Of a stretch of 6,389 bases of DNA, positions 1-6,389 are shown in pieces. The stretch's first letter is position 1, and each line of letters opens with the position of its first letter. The translations under genes were made by a program, and so were the position numbers. The stretch lies in the NCBI GenBank assembly GCA_945901215.1, contig CAMDKE010000165.1:1-6389 (forward strand), written 5' to 3'. The DNA comes from Comamonas sp. lk (lineage in GTDB: Bacteria > Pseudomonadota > Gammaproteobacteria > Burkholderiales > Burkholderiaceae_C). The notes under the pieces are model-generated. The model made no database searches and had not been told where the DNA came from. It saw only the letters and a list, made by a program, of their open reading frames with translations.

Positions 1-577
1 AATCGGCGCGGATAGGACCCGACTCGGGCGTAGGGTGGGCCAGCATCCAGCTGTAATAGGCCCAGGCAAACGAGGCCAGCAACATGTACAGGTCGCCCAT
101 GACCAGGTGCATGCGCACCAGCAGCTCCCAGTCGCCACGACAGAGCACCAGCAACACGCCGCCAATGGACAGGGCTGCGCCGTACACCTGGCGCAGCCCT
201 ATGGCAGTGCCGAAAAACAAGCGGCCAATGAGCAGCATCCAAACCGGCGTGCTGGCGCCCACCAGGGTGACGTTCATGGGCGACGAGGTGGTCAAGGCCA
301 GGTAGAGCAGGGCGTTGTAGCTGGCAATACTCAAGCTGCCCAAGACCGCAAAGCGCCTCCATTGAACCCACAAGGGGCTGTCCCGGCGCAAGATCCAGGG
401 CGCCAGGGGCAGCAAAACCAGCAGCGCCAGCGCCCAGCGCAGCACATTGAGCGTCATGGGCGAGATCAGTGGCGCCACCATGCGCCCGACCACGGCGTTT
501 CCCGACCACAGCAAGGGTGGCAAGGTCAATAGAAAAATGGTTTTGAGACTCAGGCGCGCGCCAGACGGGGTGTTCAT
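1..577 (-). CDS. EamA/DMT-family membrane transporter, N-terminal part (runs off the window)
   Basis: This is the first 192 codons of an inner-membrane permease of the drug/metabolite transporter superfamily (EamA type). The frame stays open to base 1, so the C-terminal part is missing; full-length members usually have about 280-300 residues and ten helices in two EamA repeats. Translated from 577, it starts MNTPSGARLSLKTIF and shows about six hydrophobic helices, near residues 12-33, 40-61, 74-94, 100-122, 128-146 and 157-178. Family hallmarks are LLWSGNAVVGR in helix 1, the conserved arginine in NVLRWALAL of helix 2, and YNALLYLAL followed by a small-residue-rich stretch in helices 3-4. An in-frame ATG at 595 would add six residues (MVTVGP); neither start has a strong ribosome binding site, and 577 is chosen because it gives the usual short cytoplasmic tail. 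The gene is divergent from qor. Substrate unknown: the family exports varied amino acids and metabolites, and nothing here narrows that down. Confidence 0.88.
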   Translation of the reverse strand, partial: MNTPSGARLSLKTIFLLTLPPLLWSGNAVVGRMVAPLISPMTLNVLRWALALLVLLPLAPWILRRDSPLWVQWRRFAVLGSLSIASYNALLYLALTTSSPMNVTLVGASTPVWMLLIGRLFFGTAIGLRQVYGAALSIGGVLLVLCRGDWELLVRMHLVMGDLYMLLASFAWAYYSWMLAHPTPESGPIRAD

Positions 578-671
578 GGGACCCACTGTAACCATGCATG
601 GCGGGGCGCTGGGTCACACCCCCGATAATCAATGGCTCACGCAACCTCTTTTTTCATTGGGAGCCCTGGCT
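578..671. promoter_or_regulatory. Divergent intergenic region between the transporter and qor
   Basis: These 94 bases separate two divergent genes and should hold promoters for both. On the plus strand, GATAAT at 624-629 matches five of six bases of a sigma-70 -10 box and lies about 45 bases before the qor start. No TTGACA-like -35 box sits 15-19 bases upstream, where the sequence is GC-rich, so the call is tentative. No convincing minus-strand promoter or operator palindrome was seen. If the transporter starts at 595 rather than 577, the region shrinks to 76 bases. Confidence 0.3.
659..663 (+). promoter_or_regulatory. Ribosome binding site of qor
   Basis: GGGAG lies eight bases before the ATG at 672 and is a good Shine-Dalgarno match at normal spacing. 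It favours 672 as the start over upstream in-frame ATGs back to 447, which would place the N-terminus inside the antisense transporter gene and add 75 residues that quinone oxidoreductases do not have. Confidence 0.6.
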
Positions 672-1667
672 ATGCCGTCCAACCTTTCCCGTTCCATCCA
701 AATCGACCAACATGGTGGCCCCGAGCAGATGCGTCTGGTCCATATTGCCGTCGGTGAACCCAGCGCAGGCGAGGTACGTATCCGCCACCACGCCGTCGGT
801 TTGAACTACATCGACGTTTACCAGCGCAGCGGCCTGTACCCCATGAATCTGCCGGCCCAGCTTGGGATGGAGGCCGCTGGCGTGATCGAGGCTGTGGGCG
901 CTGGGGTAACGCATTTGCAGGTGGGCGACCGCGCCGCCTACGCCAGCCAGCCGCCCGGCGCGTATTGCGAGCGCCGCGTCCTACCAGCCAAATGCGTGTG
1001 CAAGCTGCCCGACGCCATCAGCTTTGACACCGGCGCGGCCATGATGCTCAAGGGCATGACGGCGCAGTACCTGCTCAAGCGCACCTTGCCTCAAGGCGGC
1101 CTGCATGCCGGAGACTTTGTACTCTTTCACGCCGCCGCCGGGGGCGTAGGCCTGATCGCCTGCCAGTGGGCCAATGCCCTGGGCTTGCAGCTTATTGGTA
1201 CCGCGGGGTCGGACGCCAAATGCGCGCTGGCGCTCAAAAACGGCGCAGCCTTCGCCATCAACTACGCCACCGAGGACTTTGCGACACGGGTTAAGGAAAT
1301 TACCGGTGGCAAGGGCGTGAAGGTGGTCTACGACTCGGTGGGCAAGGACACTTTTGACAAGTCGCTCGATTGCCTGGCTCCATTTGGTTTGATGGCCAGC
1401 TTTGGTAATGCTTCGGGTCCTGTGGCGCCGGTTGCACCTGGCGTCTTGGGCCCAAAGGGCTCGATTTACCTGACGCGCCAAACGCTGTTTACCCATATCG
1501 CCACGCGCGAGAGCACCCAGCAGATCGCTGACGACCTGTTCGAGGCGGTGACCAGCGGCAAAGTGACCATCCACATTGACCAGCGCTATGCCCTCGAAGA
1601 CGTACAACAGGCACACCGCGACCTGGAAGCGCGCAAAACCACGGGTTGCACCATCCTGACTGTCTAG
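672..1667 (+). CDS. qor: NADPH:quinone oxidoreductase (zeta-crystallin/QorA type, MDR superfamily)
   Basis: A complete 331-residue soluble enzyme, close to the usual 324-330 of Qor. The family reduces quinones with NADPH in the cytoplasm and is linked to quinone detoxification and redox balance. Visible motifs run in the family order: NYIDVYQRSGLYP (residues 45-57), GMEAAG (65-70) and VGDRAAY (84-90) in the GroES-like catalytic domain; the dinucleotide-binding AAAGGVG (154-160) opening the Rossmann fold; then GTAGSDAK (176-183), VVYDSVGKDTF (218-228), LMASFGNASGP (240-250) and the C-terminal AHRDLEARKTTG (314-325). The stretch from 154 to 250 resembles E. coli QorA closely from memory. No cysteine-rich structural zinc loop of alcohol dehydrogenases is seen, as expected for this zinc-free subgroup. 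The ATG is preceded by GGGAG. The stop lies three bases before the glycosyltransferase GTG, suggesting one transcript. The family call is firm; the physiological quinone is not known. Confidence 0.95.
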   Translation: MPSNLSRSIQIDQHGGPEQMRLVHIAVGEPSAGEVRIRHHAVGLNYIDVYQRSGLYPMNLPAQLGMEAAGVIEAVGAGVTHLQVGDRAAYASQPPGAYCERRVLPAKCVCKLPDAISFDTGAAMMLKGMTAQYLLKRTLPQGGLHAGDFVLFHAAAGGVGLIACQWANALGLQLIGTAGSDAKCALALKNGAAFAINYATEDFATRVKEITGGKGVKVVYDSVGKDTFDKSLDCLAPFGLMASFGNASGPVAPVAPGVLGPKGSIYLTRQTLFTHIATRESTQQIADDLFEAVTSGKVTIHIDQRYALEDVQQAHRDLEARKTTGCTILTV

Positions 1668-1670
1668 CGG

Positions 1671-3362
1671 GTGCATAGCTTTCCCCCGTCCTTGCGCGCG
1701 TTTCTGCGCGGCGCTGTGGTTTTGTCGGTGCTGGTCAATGCACTGACCATGCTCACACCCATCATCAACGAGGGGGATTCGGTGCTGTACGCCACCTTGG
1801 CGCAGCAGATGGTGGCCAGCGGCAACTGGATGGACCTGGTGCTAAACGGCCAAGACTGGTTGGACAAACCGCACTTTCCGTTTTGGCTAGGTGCCCTCTT
1901 TTTTAAGCTGTTTGGCATCAGCGCCACGAGCTACATCCTGCCGGGCTTTTTGTTCCACTTACTGGGCGGCTATTTCACTTACCGCATTGCACGCCTGCTT
2001 TACGGGCGCGACGCGGGTCTGCTGGCTTTGCTGCTGTACGTGTCCACCTACCACTTGATGTATACGTCAAGCGCCATCAAGGCCGAGGCGTTCTTGACCG
2101 GCAGCATCACCGCTGCGTGCTACTACTGGCTGCGATTTGATGGCCAAAGCCGCTTGAAGTACCTGTTGCTTGGCGCAATGTTCAGTGCCATTTCGGTGAT
2201 GACCAAAGGCATTTTTACCCTGATCACCATCTCCAGCGGCTTGGTCTGCCTGTGGTTGGTGCAAGGCCAGTGGCAAAAGCTCTGGAGCGCCAAGTGGTGG
2301 CTCGCCATTGCTTTGTCTTTGTTGCTGACGGCGCCCGAGTTGCTGGCTCTTTACCGGCAGTTTGACGCGAACCCAGAAAAAGTGGTGTTTGGCAGTCAGA
2401 ACGTCTCGGGCATTCGCTTCTTTTTGTGGGACAGCCAGATCGGGCGCTTTTTTAACACCGGTCCGATTAAGAACCAAGAAGGCACGCCCCTCTACTACGT
2501 GCATGTGTTTGTCTGGGCTTTTTTGCCTTGGGTCGCACTGTTTGTCGCCGCTATGTTTCAGGGTCTGCGCAACTACGCCACCCAAAGCAGCGCCAGGCGG
2601 ACGAATTTTGCGTTTTTGTGTGGCGCGTTTTTTGTCACCTTTGCGCTGTTTAGCGCCACGGCGTTTCAGTTGGACTATTACACGGTCATCGTGTTTCCAT
2701 TCGCCATTGTGTTGTGCGCCGATTACCTTACGCGCTGGCTCACGCAGCAGGGCTCCAACACCTTTTTGGTGGCCCAAGCCGGTGTCACGCTGCTTACTTT
2801 GGCCTTGGTATGGGGACTGGCAGTTTACGTGGCCCAGCCGGTTTTACTAGCGGGCCTGGGCGCGCTCACGGTCGCTGGCTTGGTGTTGGCTTGGGCAACG
2901 CGCCAGCACGCGCGCAGCTTTGCGGTCACCCTGTACCCGGTGGTGGCGGTCAATCTTCTGTACTTGTTTTTGGAATGCATGACCCTGTCGGCCTATCTGC
3001 GCTACAGCATCCCCTACAACGTGCTGCCCTGGTTGCGCGCGCAGCCGCTGGTCCCGGTGGTGGTCTACCAGCTCGACCCCATCGTGGCCTGGGAACTGGG
3101 CCTTTACCGCAGCACGGCGCCTAGTACCGGTGCCAGCTTGGCCTCGCAATTACCTCCCAGCGGCACGCACTACTTTCTCGTCGGTAAGACCTCGGACCTG
3201 GCGTCTTTGGAGTCGGTGCTAGGACCAACCCAAGCCCTAGCGCAGGGCAGCTGGGTGGACCATAAGACGGGCACCCTGCCGCGTCAGCTCGGTTTGGCCA
3301 AAGGGGTGGAGCCGCTGGAGGCGATTTCGGTGCTGGAAGTGGGCCAACGCCAGAGTTTTTGA
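1671..3362 (+). CDS. GT-C fold membrane glycosyltransferase, ArnT/PMT_2-like (glycosyltransferase family 39/83 style)
   Basis: A complete 563-residue polytopic inner-membrane protein, close in length to E. coli ArnT (about 550). Such enzymes move a sugar from a polyprenyl-phosphate carrier to lipid A, protein or another glycan on the periplasmic face. About 12-14 hydrophobic segments are visible, the first at residues 12-31 and the last near 417-437, followed by a roughly 110-residue soluble C-terminal tail. The first periplasmic loop has the family layout: acidic NEGDSVLYATLAQQM (33-47, E34 and D36 as candidate catalytic acids), GNWMDLVLNG (51-60), then KPHFPFWLGALFFKLFG (66-82). KAEAFLTGSI (137-146) matches the later acidic-residue motif. 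The usual K-LP-Y motif is replaced by FQLDYYTVIVFPFA (332-345). The start is GTG with only a weak AGCGG before it; the next in-frame ATG (1749) would remove the first helix. No arnBCADEF-type or lipopolysaccharide genes lie nearby, so donor and acceptor are unknown and the name arnT is not justified. Confidence 0.85.
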   Translation: MHSFPPSLRAFLRGAVVLSVLVNALTMLTPIINEGDSVLYATLAQQMVASGNWMDLVLNGQDWLDKPHFPFWLGALFFKLFGISATSYILPGFLFHLLGGYFTYRIARLLYGRDAGLLALLLYVSTYHLMYTSSAIKAEAFLTGSITAACYYWLRFDGQSRLKYLLLGAMFSAISVMTKGIFTLITISSGLVCLWLVQGQWQKLWSAKWWLAIALSLLLTAPELLALYRQFDANPEKVVFGSQNVSGIRFFLWDSQIGRFFNTGPIKNQEGTPLYYVHVFVWAFLPWVALFVAAMFQGLRNYATQSSARRTNFAFLCGAFFVTFALFSATAFQLDYYTVIVFPFAIVLCADYLTRWLTQQGSNTFLVAQAGVTLLTLALVWGLAVYVAQPVLLAGLGALTVAGLVLAWATRQHARSFAVTLYPVVAVNLLYLFLECMTLSAYLRYSIPYNVLPWLRAQPLVPVVVYQLDPIVAWELGLYRSTAPSTGASLASQLPPSGTHYFLVGKTSDLASLESVLGPTQALAQGSWVDHKTGTLPRQLGLAKGVEPLEAISVLEVGQRQSF

Positions 3363-3374
3363 TGCGTGCTGCGT
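3363..3374. other. 12-base convergent junction between the glycosyltransferase and lspA
   Basis: Only 12 bases separate the TGA of the plus-strand glycosyltransferase from the TAA of minus-strand lspA. There is no room for a standard intrinsic terminator, and no strong hairpin followed by a T run was found here. Transcripts from the two sides probably run into each other's 3' ends or are stopped by Rho. Confidence 0.8.
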
Positions 3375-3872
3375 TTAGCGTGCGCGCCGCACCCGCAAAA
3401 GCTCGTCCAGAATCAGGCAGGCAGCGCCCACCGTGATGGCGCTGTCGGCCACGTTAAAGGCCGGAAAATGCATACCCGCCCAATGGAAGTCCACAAAATC
3501 GACCACATAGCCGTAGAGCACTCGGTCAATTACATTGCCCACCGCCCCGCCCAAAACACAGGCCAGGGCAAAGCAAAACAGGCGCTGGCCTGGGTGGTTT
3601 CTTAGCATCCAGACAATCACCACCGCCGCCACCAGGCCCAAGGCGGTAAAAAACCAGCGCTGCCAGCCCGAAGCGCCTGCCAAAAAGGAAAACGCTGCGC
3701 CCGCGTTGTGCACCCGCACCAGGTTGAAAAACCCGGTCACCGCTTGGCCCTCACCCAGCTCAAAGCTACCAATCACTAAGATTTTGGTGAATTGGTCGGC
3801 CAGTACCAGCACCAGCGCAATGGCCAGCCAGTGGATCAGGCCCAGGCCCTCGGTGTTGCCGCGCCGCGCCAT
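3375..3872 (-). CDS. lspA: Lipoprotein signal peptidase II (prolipoprotein signal peptidase)
   Basis: A complete 165-residue inner-membrane aspartyl protease that removes the signal peptide from diacylglyceryl-modified prolipoproteins after Lgt has acted. Four hydrophobic helices are visible, near residues 13-33, 74-91, 97-114 and 140-158. Family motifs occur in order: LADQFTK (24-30), FFNLVRVHNAGAAFSFL (48-64), GNVIDR (112-117), VVDFVDFHW (123-131) and FPAFNVADSAI (136-146). By comparison with the Pseudomonas aeruginosa enzyme, D125 and D143 should be the catalytic pair, and both are present. The ATG at 3872 overlaps the ileS stop as TAATG and is preceded by GGTGG five bases upstream (inside ileS). 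Longer in-frame extensions into ileS are rejected because homologs start here. The ileS-lspA order is classic in proteobacteria and points to translational coupling. Confidence 0.97.
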   Translation of the reverse strand: MARRGNTEGLGLIHWLAIALVLVLADQFTKILVIGSFELGEGQAVTGFFNLVRVHNAGAAFSFLAGASGWQRWFFTALGLVAAVVIVWMLRNHPGQRLFCFALACVLGGAVGNVIDRVLYGYVVDFVDFHWAGMHFPAFNVADSAITVGAACLILDELLRVRRAR

Positions 3873-3882
3873 TACGCCACCA
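3870..3882 (-). promoter_or_regulatory. ileS/lspA stop-start overlap with lspA ribosome binding site
   Basis: Read on the minus strand, GGTGG (3882-3878) is followed by five bases and then the lspA ATG (3872-3870). The ileS stop TAA (3874-3872) shares its last A with this ATG. This arrangement allows ribosomes ending ileS to restart on lspA, and it fixes the lspA start. Confidence 0.7.
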
Positions 3883-6389
3883 CGCGGTGCTCGCCCGCGC
3901 CAAAGAGGTTGCTGACGCAACGGCCGCAAACGCCGGCGTGGTCGGCGTCCAAGCCCACGTCGTCGGTGTAGTGCCAGCAGCGCTCGCACTTGACTGCTGT
4001 GCTGGCGCCACAGGCAATGTCCAGCGCATCCCCCGCCCGCAGCGTCACCGCCGAGGTGATGAGCACGAACTTCAGGTCCGCGCCCAGGCTCTCCAGCATT
4101 TCCAGCTCTGGCGCGTCGGCGGTAATGGTCACCACCGCTTGCAGCGAGGCGCCCACCTGGCCGCTGCCGCGCAGCACTTCGATGTCCTTGTTCACTGCTT
4201 CGCGGATCTCGCGAATGCGCGCCCACTTGGCGCACAGCGCCACATCGGGCTGACCCAGCGCTACAAAGGTGTCCATAAAAATCGAGTCGCGCGTGGCGGC
4301 TGGCGTTTTGCCCGCCGCGCCCAGCGTGGCCCAGGCCTCTTCGGCGGTAAAGCTAAGGAATGGCGCCATCCAGCGCAGCATGGCCTGGGTGATCTGCCAC
4401 AGGGCGGTCTGCGCCGAGCGGCGCGCCAGCGAATCGGGCGCCGTGGTGTAAAGCCGGTCTTTGAGCACGTCCAGATAAAACGCGCCCAGGTCTTCCGAGC
4501 AAAAAATCTGCAGCTTGGACACCACCGGGTGGAACTCATAAACCTCAAAATGACCCAATATGTCGTTTTGCAACTGCGCCGTGCGGGCCAGGGCGTAGCG
4601 GTCAATCTCCAGCAGTTGCGCGTCGGGCACGGTGTGCGTTGCGGGGTCAAAGTCGCTCACATTTGCCAACAAGAATTTGAGCGTGTTGCGCACCCGGCGG
4701 TAGGTGTCCACCACACGGGCCAGGATTTTTTCGTCGATGTTGAGGTCGCCCGAATAGTCGGTAGCTGCCACCCACAGGCGCACGATCTCGGCGCCCATCT
4801 TGTCGGTCACTTCTTGTGGTGCCACGGTATTGCCCAGGCTTTTGCTCATCTTGCGGCCCTGGCCGTCGGTGGCAAAGCCGTGGGTCAGCAGGCCTTTGTA
4901 GGGCGCGCGGTCGTACAAGGCGCAGCCCAGCAACAGCGAGCTGTGAAACCAGCCCCGGTGCTGGTCGTGGCCTTCAAGGTACAGGTCGGCTTCGGGCCCT
5001 TGCTCGTGAAAGGGTGCGCGGTCGTAGGCGTCTTTGTGGCTGCCGCGCAGCACGTGCTGGAAGGTCGAACCGCTGTCAAACCAGACTTCCAGAATGTCGG
5101 TGCTCTTGGTGTACTCCTGGGGCGCGTCGCCGGGCAGGCACAAGATGTCTTCCACCGTGGCGCGGCTCCAGGCCTCAATGCCACCGGCCTGAACGATATC
5201 CGCCGCCTGGTCCAATATTTCCATGGTGCGCGGGTGCAACTCGCCGCTGTCTTTGTGCAAAAAGAAGGGCACCGGCACGCCCCAGCTGCGCTGGCGGCTG
5301 ATGCACCAGTCGGGCCGGTTGGCAATCATGTCGCGCAGGCGGGTTTTGCCATTTTCCGGGTAAAAGTCGGTCTGCTCAATCGCATCCAGGGCCAGCTGGC
5401 GCAGGGTTTTGGGCGCCTTTTCTTTGGTGAATACGCCTAGGCCTTCGTCCATTCGGATGAACCACTGGGCGGCAGCCCGGTAGATCACTGGCGTCTTGTG
5501 GCGCCAGCAATGCGGGTAGCTGTGGGTGATGGCGTGGGTGGCCATCAGTCTGTCACTTTGGCCCAGCACCTCAATAATGCGCGGGCAGGCTTTCCAGATG
5601 TTCAAGCCGCCGAACAGGGGCAGGTCATCGGCATAAGCGCCGTTGCCTTGCACCGGGTTCAGGATGTCGTCGTATTTCAGGCCATGTGCCACGCAGCTGT
5701 TGAAGTCATCCACGCCATAGGCGGGTGAGGAATGCACCATACCCGTGCCGTCGCCTTCGCTCACATAGTCGGCCAAGTACACGGGGGAGAGGCGGCGGTA
5801 GCCCTCGTGCACGTCGTGCAAAGGGTGTTTAAAGTTCAGGCCGCCCAGTTTTTCGCCCAAAGCGGTGGCAATCACAGTGCCGGTCTGGCTGTAGCGATCC
5901 AGGCATTTGTCGACCAAGGAGGCCGCCAGCACCAGGTAGCCGCGTGGCGTGTCCACCAGCGCGTAGGTGATAGTGGCGTTGGCATTGAGCGCCTGGTTGG
6001 CCGGAATGGTCCACGCTGTGGTTGTCCAGATGACGGCGAATGCGGATTTAGTGGCCGAGGGCAGGGCGGTTAGGCCAAAGGCTGAGGCCAGCGCGGCCGG
6101 GTCGGCGGACTCGAAGGCTACGTCCAGCGTGTCGCTCTTTTTGTCTGCGTATTCAATCTCAAACTCGGCCAAGGACGAGCCGCAGTCAAAACACCAATAC
6201 ACAGGTTTGAGGCCCCGGTATACAAAGCCGCGTTCGATCACCCGTTTGAAAGCGCGGATTTCGCCCGCCTCATTGGCCGGGTCCATGGTGCGGTAGGGGC
6301 GCTCCCAGTCGCCCAGCACGCCCAGGCGCTTGAAGTCTTCGCGTTGCTGGCCAATTTGTTCAGTGGCAAAGGCGCGGCTTTTCGCTTGC
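3872..6389 (-). CDS. ileS: Isoleucyl-tRNA synthetase, 5' end beyond the window
   Basis: Cytoplasmic class I aminoacyl-tRNA synthetase that charges tRNA-Ile and edits misactivated valine. The frame is open to base 6389, giving about 838 codons; roughly the first 110-140 residues, including the HIGH active-site motif, lie outside. The visible part begins QAKSRAFATEQIGQQREDF, and the GTG at 6319 is internal, not a start. Seen in order: LGVLGDWERPYRTMDP; the CP1 editing motif WTTTAWTIPANQAL (6028-5987) and GTGMVHSSPAYGVDDF, with the conserved Asp of the editing site; EGHDQHRGWF (4975-4946); KMSKS (4852-4838) of the ATP site; and a C-terminal zinc site CxxC-x16-CxxC (3988-3917), as in E. coli IleS, ending in NLFGAGEHRVVA. 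With catalytic, editing, anticodon-binding and zinc parts present this is the standard bacterial form, with no frameshift. It is followed by lspA with a one-base overlap. Its promoter, often with ribF upstream, is not in view. Confidence 0.98.
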   Translation of the reverse strand, partial: QAKSRAFATEQIGQQREDFKRLGVLGDWERPYRTMDPANEAGEIRAFKRVIERGFVYRGLKPVYWCFDCGSSLAEFEIEYADKKSDTLDVAFESADPAALASAFGLTALPSATKSAFAVIWTTTAWTIPANQALNANATITYALVDTPRGYLVLAASLVDKCLDRYSQTGTVIATALGEKLGGLNFKHPLHDVHEGYRRLSPVYLADYVSEGDGTGMVHSSPAYGVDDFNSCVAHGLKYDDILNPVQGNGAYADDLPLFGGLNIWKACPRIIEVLGQSDRLMATHAITHSYPHCWRHKTPVIYRAAAQWFIRMDEGLGVFTKEKAPKTLRQLALDAIEQTDFYPENGKTRLRDMIANRPDWCISRQRSWGVPVPFFLHKDSGELHPRTMEILDQAADIVQAGGIEAWSRATVEDILCLPGDAPQEYTKSTDILEVWFDSGSTFQHVLRGSHKDAYDRAPFHEQGPEADLYLEGHDQHRGWFHSSLLLGCALYDRAPYKGLLTHGFATDGQGRKMSKSLGNTVAPQEVTDKMGAEIVRLWVAATDYSGDLNIDEKILARVVDTYRRVRNTLKFLLANVSDFDPATHTVPDAQLLEIDRYALARTAQLQNDILGHFEVYEFHPVVSKLQIFCSEDLGAFYLDVLKDRLYTTAPDSLARRSAQTALWQITQAMLRWMAPFLSFTAEEAWATLGAAGKTPAATRDSIFMDTFVALGQPDVALCAKWARIREIREAVNKDIEVLRGSGQVGASLQAVVTITADAPELEMLESLGADLKFVLITSAVTLRAGDALDIACGASTAVKCERCWHYTDDVGLDADHAGVCGRCVSNLFGAGEHRVVA

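Noticed and set aside
35..532. Plus-strand open frame of 165 codons at the left end
   Set aside because: It is antisense to the transporter coding sequence and consists of low-complexity Gln, His, Ala and Gly residues; a shadow frame.
447..671. N-terminal extension of qor by 75 codons
   Set aside because: It overlaps the transporter gene on the other strand, has no similarity to the Qor family, and is replaced by a well-placed GGGAG and ATG at 672.
2067..2777. Minus-strand open frame of 236 codons within the glycosyltransferase
   Set aside because: It has no recognisable motifs and lies opposite a gene with clear family features; a codon-bias shadow.
3343..3360. Possible intrinsic terminator for the glycosyltransferase (CTGG/CCAG stem, then TTTTT)
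   Set aside because: The stem is only 4 bp and part of the coding sequence, which is too weak to call.
3380..3392. Small GTGCG-CGC-CGCAC hairpin
   Set aside because: It lies inside the lspA coding region, has a 5-bp stem and 3-base loop, and has no T run on either side; expected by chance in GC-rich DNA.
3375..4235. The lspA frame extended to 286 codons by an upstream start
   Set aside because: The extra 121 residues are out-of-frame translation of the end of ileS. LspA homologs start at MARRGNTEGL, next to a ribosome binding site and the TAATG overlap.
3887..5440. Long plus-strand open frame of 517 codons antisense to ileS
   Set aside because: It lies fully inside the certain ileS gene. 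Its translation is rich in His, Gln, Arg, Ala and Val with no domain or motif, as expected from the reverse complement of GC-biased codons.
6317..6319. GTG at 6319 as the ileS start
   Set aside because: The frame continues upstream to the window edge with typical IleS sequence (QAKSRAF...QREDFKRLG), so this GTG is an internal valine codon.

Overview
The window looks like ordinary chromosomal DNA from a Gram-negative bacterium, most likely a betaproteobacterium of the order Burkholderiales (Comamonadaceae-like, for example Rhodoferax or Polaromonas relatives). This rests on the GC-rich, G/C-ending codon use, the ileS-lspA gene pair, and the style of the IleS and Qor proteins. It is inference, since no search could be run.

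Layout: (1) 1-577, minus strand: the N-terminal part of an EamA/DMT-type membrane transporter that leaves the window at base 1. (2) 578-671: a short divergent intergenic region. (3) 672-1667, plus strand: a complete NADPH:quinone oxidoreductase of the zeta-crystallin/QorA type. (4) 1671-3362, plus strand: a complete polytopic GT-C glycosyltransferase (ArnT/PMT_2-like), starting with GTG three bases after the qor stop, so probably co-transcribed. (5) 3363-3374: a 12-base convergent junction. (6) 3375-3872, minus strand: lspA, prolipoprotein signal peptidase. (7) 3872-6389, minus strand: ileS, isoleucyl-tRNA synthetase, whose 5' end lies beyond the window. The ileS stop and lspA start overlap by one base (TAATG).

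The genes form two or three transcription units: ileS-lspA (housekeeping translation and lipoprotein maturation), qor-glycosyltransferase, and the divergent transporter. Coding density is close to complete. I saw no mobile element, CRISPR array, tRNA, rRNA, riboswitch or convincing terminator. Nothing here supports a previously undescribed system. The least understood gene is the glycosyltransferase, whose donor and acceptor cannot be told from its sequence or neighbours. Long open frames antisense to ileS and the glycosyltransferase are best explained as codon-bias shadows.
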